22,905 nucleotides of DNA from GCA-002790615 sp964438025 (GCA_964438025.1 CAYTIK010000016.1:1-22905), one strand, 5' to 3'. Counted from the first letter of the stretch, positions 7,208-14,567 are shown. The notes: generated from the letters alone by a model not told the origin. A program made the numbers and translations.

Positions 7208-8188
7208 ATGGATCTCCAGCAACTGAAAAACCAATTTTTAGATTATTTAGAAATTGAGAGGGGCCGTTCGGCCCAGACTACCGCTAATTACCAAGCGTAT
7301 TTGGATCGTTTCTTAAATTGGGCTAAAATCAGCCAGCCGGAAAAAATATCAGAAGATTTAGTTAGCCGCTTTCGCCTTTTTCTTAATCGTTATCAGAGTC
7401 CTTCCGGCAAAAATTTAAAAAAGGCTACCCAAAACTACTATATTATCGCCTTGCGCAGTTTTCTGAAATATTTAGCCAAAAAAAACATCCCCAGCTTGCA
7501 GGCGGAAAAAATTGAAATCGGCAAGACCACCCGGCCAGAAATTGAATTTTTAGAACCTGTAGAAATTAAACGAATTATTGAATCAGCTCGAGGAGAAACT
7601 TTAAAATTATTACGAGACCGCGCTATCTTGGAATTACTTTTTTCTTCCGGACTCCGCGTTTCCGAACTGACCAACCTTAATCGGGATAAAATTGACCTCA
7701 AAAATCAAGAATTCAGTGTACGCGGCAAGGGCGATAAAATCCGCCTGGTTTTTATTTCCGATTCAGCCAAAAATGCTTTGGAAAGATACTTGAACAAAAG
7801 AACCGACATTGATCCCGCCGCTTTTGTGCGGGATGTGAAAGGCTTGAAAAAATTCTCTTCAAAATCAATCTCCCCTGCTAGAGGGGAGATGTCCGAAGGA
7901 CAGAGAGGTGGGAGTAAAAAAACGGAGAACAAGGACGACCTCCGCCTCACTCCCCGCAGTGTCCAAAGAATCGTCAAATATTACGCCGCCAAAGCCGGCA
8001 TCATTAAGGATGTCCACCCGCATACTTTCCGCCATTCTTTCGCCACTGATTTATTATCCAACGGGGCGGATATCCGCAGCGTGCAAACCATGCTCGGCCA
8101 TTCTTCCATCACCACCACGCAAATTTACACCCATATCACCAATCCGCGCCTCAAAGAAATCCACAAAAACTTCCATTCGAAAAAATAA
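7208..8188 (+). CDS. xerD: Tyrosine recombinase XerC/XerD family, with in-frame repeat insertion
   Basis: 326 residues. The N-terminal SAM-like core-binding domain (about 1-95) precedes the catalytic domain with all active-site residues: Arg150 (SGLRVSEL), Lys174 (GKGDK), His272 and Arg275 (HPHTFRH), His298 (LGHSS) and Tyr307 (QIYTH). The family resolves chromosome dimers at dif sites, and the standard architecture and lack of phage neighbours favour a housekeeping Xer role. Between Lys174 and His272 there is an extra loop (about 215-243) encoded by a double hairpin at 7868-7902, translated as SISPARGEMSEGQRGG, which family members normally lack. It should lie on the surface between beta-strands and need not destroy activity. 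XerC and XerD cannot be told apart here. No clear Shine-Dalgarno site. Confidence 0.9.
   Translation: MDLQQLKNQFLDYLEIERGRSAQTTANYQAYLDRFLNWAKISQPEKISEDLVSRFRLFLNRYQSPSGKNLKKATQNYYIIALRSFLKYLAKKNIPSLQAEKIEIGKTTRPEIEFLEPVEIKRIIESARGETLKLLRDRAILELLFSSGLRVSELTNLNRDKIDLKNQEFSVRGKGDKIRLVFISDSAKNALERYLNKRTDIDPAAFVRDVKGLKKFSSKSISPARGEMSEGQRGGSKKTENKDDLRLTPRSVQRIVKYYAAKAGIIKDVHPHTFRHSFATDLLSNGADIRSVQTMLGHSSITTTQIYTHITNPRLKEIHKNFHSKK
7868..7902. repeat. Interspersed double-hairpin repeat inserted in frame in xerD
   Basis: ATCTCCCCT (7868-7876) pairs perfectly with AGGGGAGAT (7882-7890), followed at once by TGTCC-GAA-GGACA (7890-7902). It is read through in frame within the recombinase gene. The CTCCCC-loop-GGGGAG plus GTCCGAAGGAC layout resembles short palindromic repeats I know from CPR and Bacteroidetes genomes. 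Confidence 0.65.
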
Positions 8189-8200
8189 TCCGCTATTTCA

Positions 8201-8229
8201 TTGACTGTTTAGCCTTTTTAAAATAAACT
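8201..8229 (+). promoter_or_regulatory. Candidate promoter of the tRNA cluster
   Basis: TTGACT (8201-8206), 17-bp spacer, TAAACT (8224-8229), placing a start near 8236, just upstream of the tRNA region and 12 bp after the recombinase stop. Confidence 0.45.
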
Positions 8230-8254
8230 TAAAAAAAAGCCGTAGCTCAGCTTG

Positions 8255-8357
8255 CCCCGCACCATCTGGGTGTATAGCTCAGTTGGTTAGAGCGTTTCCT
8301 TGACATGGAAAAGGTCTCCCGTTCGAGTCGGGATACACCCACCCAGATGGTGCGGGG
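8255..8357 (+). repeat. Perfect 18-bp inverted repeat enclosing the tRNA-Val gene
   Basis: CCCCGCACCATCTGGGTG (8255-8272) is the exact reverse complement of 8340-8357. Thirteen bp of each arm (8255-8267 and 8345-8357) lie outside the tRNA and would extend its acceptor helix in the precursor. The inner GGGTG belongs to the acceptor stem itself and could pair either with 8336-8340 (cloverleaf) or with 8340-8344. A fragment resembling a tRNA 5' D-arm (CGTAGCTCAG) precedes the left arm at 8241-8250. Confidence 0.8.
8268..8341 (+). tRNA. tRNA-Val(GAC)
   Basis: Complete cloverleaf: acceptor GGGTGTA (8268-8274) with TACACCC (8334-8340); D arm TAGCTCAG..TTAGAGC; anticodon stem TTTCC/GGAAA (8295-8299, 8307-8311) with loop TTGACAT and anticodon GAC at 8302-8304; T arm TCCCG-TTCGAGT-CGGGA (8317-8333). 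Discriminator A8341 is followed by CCC, not CCA, so CCA must be added. It sits inside a perfect inverted repeat whose arms could compete with acceptor-stem folding. Confidence 0.9.
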
Positions 8358-8362
8358 TTGAA

Positions 8363-8422
8363 GTTAGAGTGTTTCCTTGACATGGAAAAGGTTCAGAGGT
8401 TCGAGTCCTCTTGCGCCCACCA
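8363..8422 (+). pseudogene. 5'-truncated tRNA-Val(GAC) copy
   Basis: From GTTAGAG at 8363 this copies the neighbour's D-arm end, anticodon arm (GAC at 8379-8381) and T-loop, but has its own T stem (AGAGG/CCTCT), acceptor 3' strand TGCGCCC (8412-8418), A, and an encoded CCA (8420-8422). The matching 5' acceptor strand GGGCGCA and the first half of the D arm are missing; the right arm of the inverted repeat occupies their place. It probably cannot fold as a tRNA. Confidence 0.7.
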
Positions 8423-8437
8423 AAATTTTTTAGCAGA

Positions 8438-8510
8438 GGGACTGTAGCTCAGTGGTTAGAGCGAACGACTCATAATCGTTTGGTCGCTGGTTCGACCCCA
8501 GCCAGTCCCA
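8438..8510 (+). tRNA. tRNA with anticodon CAT, probably tRNA-Ile2 (lysidine type)
   Basis: Acceptor GGGACTG (8438-8444) with CAGTCCC (8503-8509), anticodon stem AACGA/TCGTT around CTCATAA (anticodon 8471-8473), T arm GCTGG-TTCGACC-CCAGC. It is not an initiator: position 1-72 is a G-C pair and the anticodon stem lacks the three G-C pairs. The AGTGGTTAGAGC D arm, the CGACTCATAATCG core and the TTGGTCGCTGG segment resemble E. coli ileX (tRNA-Ile2) more than elongator Met as I recall them. The TilS gene that would modify it lies 3.8 kb away. No CCA is encoded (CTA follows). Elongator tRNA-Met is the alternative. Confidence 0.75.
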
Positions 8511-8516
8511 CTATGC

Positions 8517-8542
8517 AAAAACTGCCTTCATTGGCAGTTTTT
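8517..8542. terminator. Bidirectional terminator between the tRNA cluster and the membrane protein gene
   Basis: AAAAACTGCC (8517-8526), loop TTCATT, GGCAGTTTTT (8533-8542): a 10-bp stem ending in T runs on both strands, placed between convergent units. Confidence 0.85.
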
Positions 8543-8567
8543 AAATTTCTCTACTTCAACTATATTT

Positions 8568-9533
8568 TTACGCCACAACTTCTGTAATTCCCGCCGGTTT
8601 TATTTCCTTAACGACTTCCACAACTTTTTCCTCCTCTTTCGGCAACGCGATCTGGCGGAAAAATAAAATCCATAAAGCTTGCGCGAAAACCGCATAAATG
8701 GAATTTATAGCTAAAATGCCGGCCACTAAAATCAAAATCCCTAAAATTGACAGCAGGATAATAATTAACTTTCCCAGCAAAAAATAAGCGAGCAATCCGG
8801 GAATCAGGAAAATTAACAAGCAGGCCAAGATAAACATGAGCGCCGCTAATCCTGCTAGCAGGCTTAGCGGAATAAAAATCGCTCCCATAATTATGCTTGG
8901 CAAAAGATGTTGCCGGAAAAGCCGATAAGCATTCTCCAGCGCCGCCCAGAAAGAAACTTTCCCTAAAACCAAATAGAGAATCCCGTATTTCTGCAAATAA
9001 GTAAACAAAACAACGAGTAGAAAAAAGATTAACAGACCGACAAAGGCGAGAAAACCGCCGACCCAGTAAGCTTTTAGCAAGAACAGGATAGCCACCGGCG
9101 TGCCTAAAATAATCAGCGCTGCCAGACCCATTCCCAAAAGGAAAAGATTCAAGCTTAAAATTGACCAAAAAAATTTTCTGCCCTCTTTTAGGCCGGTTTT
9201 AAAATCGGTCGGTTCTTTAACCGTTATCTTGCCCAGTGAAGCTATTAGCGCGCCTCGTCCCCAAATATTCAAAATCAAAAAAACTACCATCAATAAAAAC
9301 AATAAAATACATCCTAAAATGATCCATTCCCAATAAAGCGCTACCCAATCGGAAATTTTTTGTTGCACATTTTCTTCCCAGCCGCCTTTTTCTCCCCAGC
9401 CACCAGAAGAAAAATTAGAACTGGTTCCTCCGGAAAGGGCCACCAAAAATCCGAACCACCATAGATATTTGTTTTTCCAGGTAATCTGCCAGGCTTCTTT
9501 GATTAAATTTCCGTAATTAATTTGATCATTCAT
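8568..9533 (-). CDS. Polytopic membrane protein of unknown function
   Basis: 321 residues with about six hydrophobic segments (near 22-34, 68-92, 124-150, 157-182, 212-245 and 250-290) and a short charged C-terminal tail (KEEEKVVEVVKEIK). The N-terminus INYGNLIKEAWQITWKNKYLWWFG has the amphipathic 'W..TWKNKYLW' opening seen in many bacterial membrane proteins of the DUF4013/YciC-like kind; this resemblance is from memory and weak. Its ATG overlaps the end of ftsH by 8 bp, so it is last in the gmk-like/tilS/ftsH operon and translationally coupled to the protease. It could be an FtsH partner or substrate adaptor, but nothing in the sequence proves it. Confidence 0.7.
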   Translation of the reverse strand: MNDQINYGNLIKEAWQITWKNKYLWWFGFLVALSGGTSSNFSSGGWGEKGGWEENVQQKISDWVALYWEWIILGCILLFLLMVVFLILNIWGRGALIASLGKITVKEPTDFKTGLKEGRKFFWSILSLNLFLLGMGLAALIILGTPVAILFLLKAYWVGGFLAFVGLLIFFLLVVLFTYLQKYGILYLVLGKVSFWAALENAYRLFRQHLLPSIIMGAIFIPLSLLAGLAALMFILACLLIFLIPGLLAYFLLGKLIIILLSILGILILVAGILAINSIYAVFAQALWILFFRQIALPKEEEKVVEVVKEIKPAGITEVVA

Positions 9534-11361
9534 CTTTTTGAGCTTTAATTCCTCCTATAATTTCATTGAATTCATCCTGTTCGATGGTTTCTTTTTCCAA
9601 AAGCACCGCCACCAGTTTTTCCAGAATTTCTTTTTTCTCGGCTAGAATTTTTTCCGTCACCTGATAAGCTTCTTGAATAAATTGCGTGACTTGCTTATCT
9701 ATTTCCCGGGCGGTTTCTTCCGAATAATTTTTTTCTTCATGGATTTCCCGGCCCAAAAAAACCATCTCTTCCTTGTGTCCATAAGTCCGCGGCCCCAATT
9801 CGCTCATACCGTAGCGCGTGACTAAATTCCGCGCCATCGTCGTGGCTCTTTCCAAATCATTGGAAGAGCCGGTAGTTACATCGCCGAATTTTAATTTCTC
9901 GCTGACATAGCCGCCCAGAAAAACCGACAGCCCGTCAATAAAATAACTGCGGGAATACAAAGTTTTATCCTTAGCGGGAGAATTTAAAGTATAGCCGCCA
10001 AACTGGCCGCGGGAAATGATAGAAACTTTTTGTACCGGATCGACATTTTTCAGGCTCGCTCCGACTAGCGCATGGCCGGCTTCGTGGTAAGCGATGATTT
10101 TTTTCTCATCTTCGTCGATCCGGCGGCTTTTTCTTTCCGGACCGAGAATGACTTTTTCAATTGATTCTAAAAGTTCGCTCATGCCGACTTTTTTCTGGCC
10201 TCTTCTGACAGCCAAGATAGCCGCTTCGTTCAGAAGATTAGCCAGGTCCGCTCCGGAAAAACCCGAAGTCCGCACGGCCACTTTCCGCAATTCCACGCCT
10301 TCTTCCAAAGGCTTGGTCTTGGAATGGATTTTTAAAATTTCCAAACGCTCTTCAATATCCGGAAAATCCATCACTACCCGGCGGTCAAAACGCCCGGGAC
10401 GGAGTAGCGCCGGATCTAAGACATCCGGACGATTAGTGGCCGCCATCACAATCACATTGGTGTTCGTATCAAATCCATCCATCTCCACTAAAATCTGGTT
10501 AAGCGTCTGCTCTCTTTCGTCATGGCCGCCGCCCAAACCGGCTCCGCGCTGGCGTCCAACGGCGTCAATTTCATCGATAAACACAATTGCCGGAGCGTTC
10601 TTCTTGGCTTGCTTGAAAAGATCGCGTACGCGGGATGCGCCCACGCCGACAAACATTTCCACAAATTCCGAACCGGAAATATTAAAGAAAGGCACGCAAG
10701 CTTCACCGGCCACCGCTTTAGCGATCAAAGTTTTTCCGGTTCCCGGCGAACCTAAAAGTAAAACACCTTTAGGAATTTTGGCGCCCATTTTCAAAAATTT
10801 TCCCGGACTTTTTAAAAATTCTACGATTTCCATCAATTCTTCCTTAGCTTCTTTGGCGCCCGCCACATCCGCAAAAGTTATGCGTTTGTTTTTATCTTTG
10901 GGATCTACCATCCGAGCGCGGGAATTGCCGAAAGTCAGAGCTTGATTATTGCCTTTTTGCGCCTGGCGGAACATGAACCAGATAAAAATTCCAATAAAGA
11001 AAAACGGCACGATAAACGGCAGGAAAGTTCCCATCCAGAAACTGGCGGAAGAATCGCTTTTGATTTCAATCGCTACGGCTTTGAGTTTTTCCTGATCAAC
11101 ATTGTAATTTTTCAGTGATTCAGTAAGGCCTGCTTCTTTTTCCTTGATAGATTTCTGCAATTGGCCGTCCTGCAGTTCAATTTCCAGTTTTTCATTGTCT
11201 ACCAAGATTTTTTTCACCTGGCTCTGATTGATTTCTTCCACCAAAGCGCTGAAGGAAATCTCCGCCGGCTTGGTTTTCGGTGCGCTGTAAAGCACTAAAA
11301 TTCCCGAAATAACCACGAAAAAAAGCAACAACAAGCCAATATTTTTGACTAAATTCTTCAT
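9526..11361 (-). CDS. ftsH: ATP-dependent zinc metalloprotease FtsH
   Basis: 611 residues. Two TM segments (about 7-26 and 111-131) flank a small extracytoplasmic domain. The AAA+ module has Walker A GSPGTGKT (204-211), pore loop FVGVGAS (237-243), Walker B FIDEID (261-266), and the second region of homology with AATNRPDVLDPALLRPGRFDR. The M41 protease has HEAGH (426-430) and the third zinc ligand in SSNDLERAT (Asp502). FtsH degrades misassembled membrane proteins and short-lived regulators, as a membrane hexamer. Walker A has Ser where most FtsH have Pro (GPPGTGKT); it should still work. It follows tilS by 14 bp, and a tilS-ftsH neighbourhood is also known in Firmicutes. Length and motifs are complete. 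Confidence 0.97.
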   Translation of the reverse strand: MKNLVKNIGLLLLFFVVISGILVLYSAPKTKPAEISFSALVEEINQSQVKKILVDNEKLEIELQDGQLQKSIKEKEAGLTESLKNYNVDQEKLKAVAIEIKSDSSASFWMGTFLPFIVPFFFIGIFIWFMFRQAQKGNNQALTFGNSRARMVDPKDKNKRITFADVAGAKEAKEELMEIVEFLKSPGKFLKMGAKIPKGVLLLGSPGTGKTLIAKAVAGEACVPFFNISGSEFVEMFVGVGASRVRDLFKQAKKNAPAIVFIDEIDAVGRQRGAGLGGGHDEREQTLNQILVEMDGFDTNTNVIVMAATNRPDVLDPALLRPGRFDRRVVMDFPDIEERLEILKIHSKTKPLEEGVELRKVAVRTSGFSGADLANLLNEAAILAVRRGQKKVGMSELLESIEKVILGPERKSRRIDEDEKKIIAYHEAGHALVGASLKNVDPVQKVSIISRGQFGGYTLNSPAKDKTLYSRSYFIDGLSVFLGGYVSEKLKFGDVTTGSSNDLERATTMARNLVTRYGMSELGPRTYGHKEEMVFLGREIHEEKNYSEETAREIDKQVTQFIQEAYQVTEKILAEKKEILEKLVAVLLEKETIEQDEFNEIIGGIKAQKDE

Positions 11362-11375
11362 TGATTTTAAATTAT

Positions 11376-12335
11376 TTAATTTTTAAAATTATTCTTAACT
11401 ATGGTAACTTTATCACCCTTTCGTTCTATTTTCAACCCTTGGAAACTGATACCTTGATTTTTATTTTTTAGACTTTTTAAAACCTTAAGTATCTCTTCCA
11501 TATGCGCTGACTCAATATTCTTAAGATTGACGGCTACTTTTTGCAAAAACTTCAAAATGATTCTTTTTTGTATTGCTTTGGGTAGTAACAATATTTTTTT
11601 CACACTCAAATTATGGCTTTGCCGGAAAAAATTTTCGGCCGTTTCTTCAATCAAGGCATAATCTTCTCCCAGCGAAACCGCCGTCTCAAAAATAGTTTTT
11701 TTAAATTTGGGATTGAAATTTTTTTCGAAGTAAGGAATCAATTGATGGCGGATACGATTACGTAGAAAAATATTTTCCTGATTGGTTTTATCCGTTCGGT
11801 ATTTGAGTTTACGCATTTTTAAATATTCCAAAATTTCTTGGCGCGAAAATCCCAACAGCGGCCGGATGATTCTGCCGTTTTTAAATTGCATACCGCGGAG
11901 TCCCGCCATGCCCGCGCCGCGGATTAATCTTTGCAAAAAAGTTTCCGCCTGATCGTCTAAATTATGCCCAACGGCAACCCAATCGTAACCCCGCTCTTTT
12001 CTGATTTTTTCAAAAAAAGCATAGCGGATATCCCGCAAATTATTTTCCAAATTCTTTCGAGTTTTTATTTTTGGATGCAAAATTATCGTTTCTAAGCCAT
12101 ACTTTTCGGCTAATTTTAGGACGAATCTTTCATCAGCCGCGCTATCTTGGCCCCGTAAATTATAGTTAATATGCGCCACGATTAGCTCCAAAGCATATTT
12201 ATCTTTTAATTGGTTGAGCACATCCAAAAGACAGGCCGAATCCGGCCCGCCCGAAACCGCCACGACAATACTAGAGCCTCTCTCGAAAAGCTCGTTTTGA
12301 AAAATAATATTTTGAGTTTTTTTAATTAAGTTCAT
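11376..12335 (-). CDS. tilS: tRNA(Ile)-lysidine synthase TilS
   Basis: About 319 residues from ATG 12335. The PP-loop ATP-pyrophosphatase motif VVAVSGGPDSACLLD near residue 30 is followed by IVAHINYNLRG, the WVAVGHNLDDQAET segment that defines TilS, LIRGAGMAGLRGM, and NRIRHQLIPYF. TilS attaches lysine to C34 of tRNA-Ile2(CAU), changing both codon reading and charging from Met to Ile. The frame opens at TTG 12362, but ATG 12335 is better: it overlaps the gmk-like gene by 14 bp, sits behind a GAAGG stretch and begins at conserved sequence. The C-terminal substrate domain is shorter than in E. coli TilS, as in many small-genome versions. A likely substrate tRNA is encoded at 8438-8510. Confidence 0.93.
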   Translation of the reverse strand: MNLIKKTQNIIFQNELFERGSSIVVAVSGGPDSACLLDVLNQLKDKYALELIVAHINYNLRGQDSAADERFVLKLAEKYGLETIILHPKIKTRKNLENNLRDIRYAFFEKIRKERGYDWVAVGHNLDDQAETFLQRLIRGAGMAGLRGMQFKNGRIIRPLLGFSRQEILEYLKMRKLKYRTDKTNQENIFLRNRIRHQLIPYFEKNFNPKFKKTIFETAVSLGEDYALIEETAENFFRQSHNLSVKKILLLPKAIQKRIILKFLQKVAVNLKNIESAHMEEILKVLKSLKNKNQGISFQGLKIERKGDKVTIVKNNFKN

Positions 12336-12930
12336 AGCCTTCTTTTTTGAGAATACTAACAATTTTATCAGCTGTTTCTTTTATTTTTCCTTCTTTATTC
12401 GTTACTATAAAATTATAAAACTTCTTCTCCTTTTTTATTTCACTTTTGGCATTTTTTAATCTTCTTTCTAATTCTTCTTTAGAAATTTCTGGTTGTCTTT
12501 TAATTAATCTGCCTCTCAAATTTTTCATCGAATCTGGCATTAAAAAAATTGCTGTGGCATTATATTTTTTCTTATAATATTTTGCTCCAACTACATCCGG
12601 ATTAACAATAACATTCAGCCCGGCTTTTAATTTTTTATCTAAATCTTTTTTGTAGCTTCCATAATAAACATCTCGGTTTTTTATATAAGTATATTCAATA
12701 ATGTTTCCTTTTTTTATTTCATTCTTAAATCTTTTTTCGGAAAAAAAATAATAAGCTATCCCGTTTTTGTCCTTGCCCCTAGGTTTACGCGTCGTAGCCG
12801 TAACTAATCTGCGAAAAATAGGATATTTTTTAATAATTTCTAAGGTAAGCGTGGTTTCACCAGAGCCAGTTGGGCCGGCGATGACTAAGACTCTCCTGTT
12901 TTTTACTTTTTCAGCTTGTTTTGTTCTCAT
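12322..12930 (-). CDS. gmk: Guanylate kinase-like protein with Walker A Lys replaced by Glu
   Basis: 202 residues, usual Gmk length (GMP + ATP to GDP + ADP). Family signatures: VLVIAGPTGSGETT (14-27), the GMP-binding TATTRKPRGKDKNGIAYYF, IIEYTYI..DVYYGS, the NPDVVGAKY segment at the LxIDxQGA position, and the lid/Arg region LRGRLIKRQPEISKEELERRL. The P-loop reads G-S-G-E-T-T: Glu25 (codon GAA) replaces the lysine that contacts the ATP phosphates and is nearly invariant. One base change from AAA would explain it. The protein may be inactive, repurposed, or the base may be an error. The gene is more AT-rich than ftsH and leads the operon; it has its own strong promoter and no visible Shine-Dalgarno. 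Confidence 0.85.
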   Translation of the reverse strand: MRTKQAEKVKNRRVLVIAGPTGSGETTLTLEIIKKYPIFRRLVTATTRKPRGKDKNGIAYYFFSEKRFKNEIKKGNIIEYTYIKNRDVYYGSYKKDLDKKLKAGLNVIVNPDVVGAKYYKKKYNATAIFLMPDSMKNLRGRLIKRQPEISKEELERRLKNAKSEIKKEKKFYNFIVTNKEGKIKETADKIVSILKKEGYELN

Positions 12931-12950
12931 ATTTTTGATAATTTTATTTT

Positions 12951-12979
12951 ATTATACTTTCTCCCTTTGCAAAAAGCAA
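12951..12979 (-). promoter_or_regulatory. Strong sigma70-type promoter of the gmk-tilS-ftsH operon
   Basis: On the minus strand TTGCTT (12974-12979), 17-bp spacer, perfect TATAAT (12951-12956). Transcription should begin near 12944, leaving a leader of only about 14 nt before the ATG at 12930. The -35 box overlaps the T-run of the upstream S1 terminator. Confidence 0.7.
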
Positions 12980-13001
12980 AAACCCTCGTTTTAGGGAGGG
13001 T
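12978..13001 (-). terminator. Rho-independent terminator of the S1 gene
   Basis: On the minus strand GACCCTC-type stem (GAGGGT 12996-13001 with ACCCTC 12982-12987, plus strand) has an 8-nt loop and is followed by TTTTT (12982-12978). It begins 17 bp after the S1 stop. Confidence 0.7.
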
Positions 13002-13017
13002 CTTTGGCAGATTGAAA

Positions 13018-14343
13018 TTACTCTTTGACTTCTTCCCTTGCCTCTTCTTCTTTTTCCGGCTTTTCGGTTTTCTTTTCTTTTTTCTCAACCGCTTTTTTCA
13101 GCTTTTTATCTTCCAAGAGTAAGCCCATCCGATGGTCTTTGGGTTCAATGGACAGAATTTTCCAATCGTACTCTTCGCCGACCTTAATCAGCTCTTCGAT
13201 ATTCTTGCCCGGGTAAGTTTCCGTCATTTCGCTGATATGCGCCAAGCCGTGGATATCTTTGTTTAAATAAACGAAAGCGCCAAAATGATTAATTTTATGC
13301 ACGCGACCCTTCACCACATCGTCCACTTTATACTTAATGAGCGACCAGGGATCTTTTTCCAAAGCCCGGATGGACAGTGAAATTTTATCCTCGTCAATGC
13401 CGATAATCTGCGCCTTAACTTTATTGCCAACTTTGATAATATCGCGAGGATTTTCAATTAATTGCCAGGCCAATTCGGAAATATGCACCAAGCCTTCCAA
13501 TTTTTCTTCCTCCGTCACCTCGGCGGCCTTTTTATCCAGCGGCAAAAATTTAATAAAAGCCCCAAAATCCACTACGCCGCTCACTTCGCCGGAAACGACA
13601 TCGCCAATTTTTAAATTGGAAATAACTGCGCGGTCTTTTTCTTTCTGTGCCGCTTTTTCACTGACAATTAATTTTTCGGTTTCTTTGTCTGCATCCAGCA
13701 CCCGCACTTCCAATTCTTGATTAATCAGTTTTTTCAGCATGCCCAGAATCTTATTTTTATCTCCATCCTCTACACGGGGATAATTTTTGCTCGAAAGTTG
13801 GGAAACCGGCAAAAATCCGGAAATACCATTAACTTCAATGAGCAGTCCGCCTTTATTGGCGTTAATAACACGGGTTTTCACTTTTTCTTGCGAAGACATT
13901 TTTCTGGCCAAATCTTCCCAAGCTTTTTCGTGCGACGCTTCGCGGATAGAAAGTTCGATAAAACCTTCTTCGCTTTCCAAATCGGTAATCGTGGCCGTTA
14001 CTTTTTCGTCCACCGCTAACTTTCCGGAGCTCATCCCGTCTTTCATTTCCCGGCCCAGCACAATGCCGGTGCCAAAAGGCGTAATGTCGAGATAAATCGC
14101 GCTGGAAGTGATCTCGATGATTTTACCCTCTACTACATCACCGACTTCGGGATATGCGATTTCGTCATTTTCCATCAAGTCTTCCATGGAAGTAGCCGTA
14201 GATTTTTTTTCAGTTACATCTTTGATCTTTTTGGCTTTCTGAACTTTAGCGGGAGCTTCGACAACCACATCTTCGGTTGTTTCCTCTTTATCATCAGAAA
14301 TTTTATCAATTTCTTCCGCTAATTTGTCTAAAATGTCAGCCAT
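13018..14343 (-). CDS. rpsA: 30S ribosomal protein S1 (four S1 domains)
   Basis: 441 residues. An acidic, disordered N-terminus (1-60) precedes four OB-fold S1 repeats at about 65-134, 152-229, 245-327 and 340-411, then a charged Lys/Glu tail of about 30 residues. Repeat 3 carries VVDFGAFIKF..GLVHISEL and repeat 4 KINHFGAFVYL..GLAHISEM, the best conserved RNA-binding faces. Repeats 1 and 2 are more divergent, as in bacterial S1 where they bind the ribosome. Known role: recruits mRNA to the 30S subunit, which fits the scarcity of Shine-Dalgarno sites here. E. coli S1 has six repeats; four is usual in many Gram-positive and small-genome bacteria. Monocistronic, with terminators on both sides. 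Confidence 0.88.
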   Translation of the reverse strand: MADILDKLAEEIDKISDDKEETTEDVVVEAPAKVQKAKKIKDVTEKKSTATSMEDLMENDEIAYPEVGDVVEGKIIEITSSAIYLDITPFGTGIVLGREMKDGMSSGKLAVDEKVTATITDLESEEGFIELSIREASHEKAWEDLARKMSSQEKVKTRVINANKGGLLIEVNGISGFLPVSQLSSKNYPRVEDGDKNKILGMLKKLINQELEVRVLDADKETEKLIVSEKAAQKEKDRAVISNLKIGDVVSGEVSGVVDFGAFIKFLPLDKKAAEVTEEEKLEGLVHISELAWQLIENPRDIIKVGNKVKAQIIGIDEDKISLSIRALEKDPWSLIKYKVDDVVKGRVHKINHFGAFVYLNKDIHGLAHISEMTETYPGKNIEELIKVGEEYDWKILSIEPKDHRMGLLLEDKKLKKAVEKKEKKTEKPEKEEEAREEVKE

Positions 14344-14422
14344 TTAATTTAATAATATTGCGCGGCCGCGTCAATCCGCTCATTTTAATAATTAATAACG
14401 CATTGAGAAAATAATCTATAAT

Positions 14423-14449
14423 AAAAAAATTTCCTCAAAAAAGGAAATT
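14423..14449 (-). terminator. Rho-independent terminator downstream of the HAD gene
   Basis: On the minus strand AATTTCC (14449-14443), an 8-nt loop, GGAAATT (14434-14428) and a T run to 14423. It separates the HAD transcript from the S1 gene, 80 bp before the S1 start. Confidence 0.65.
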
Positions 14450-14464
14450 ACCAAGAATTTGGAC

Positions 14465-14502
14465 GAGGATTAAATTTACCCCGATCAATCGGGGGCATCC
14501 TC
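14465..14502. repeat. Nested hairpin between the HAD and S1 genes
   Basis: GAGGAT (14465-14470) pairs with ATCCTC (14497-14502), enclosing CCCCGAT-CA-ATCGGGG (14479-14494). On the minus strand it is 65 nt beyond the HAD stop and upstream of the terminator. It may be a transcript-stabilising 3' hairpin or an interspersed repeat. The 224-bp gap holds no gene I can support. Confidence 0.5.
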
Positions 14503-14567
14503 TATTCAATTTTCTTAATAATTAACCTTAGAAACAGTATATATCAACTAAAATATTTTGGCAAGAG

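Noticed and set aside
8363..8422. Second functional tRNA-Val
   Set aside because: No 5' strand can pair with its TGCGCCC acceptor strand.
10094..10945. Long plus-strand reading frame of 283 codons
   Set aside because: It lies wholly antisense within ftsH, whose motifs are complete; its product is Ser/Pro/Lys-rich with no recognisable domain.
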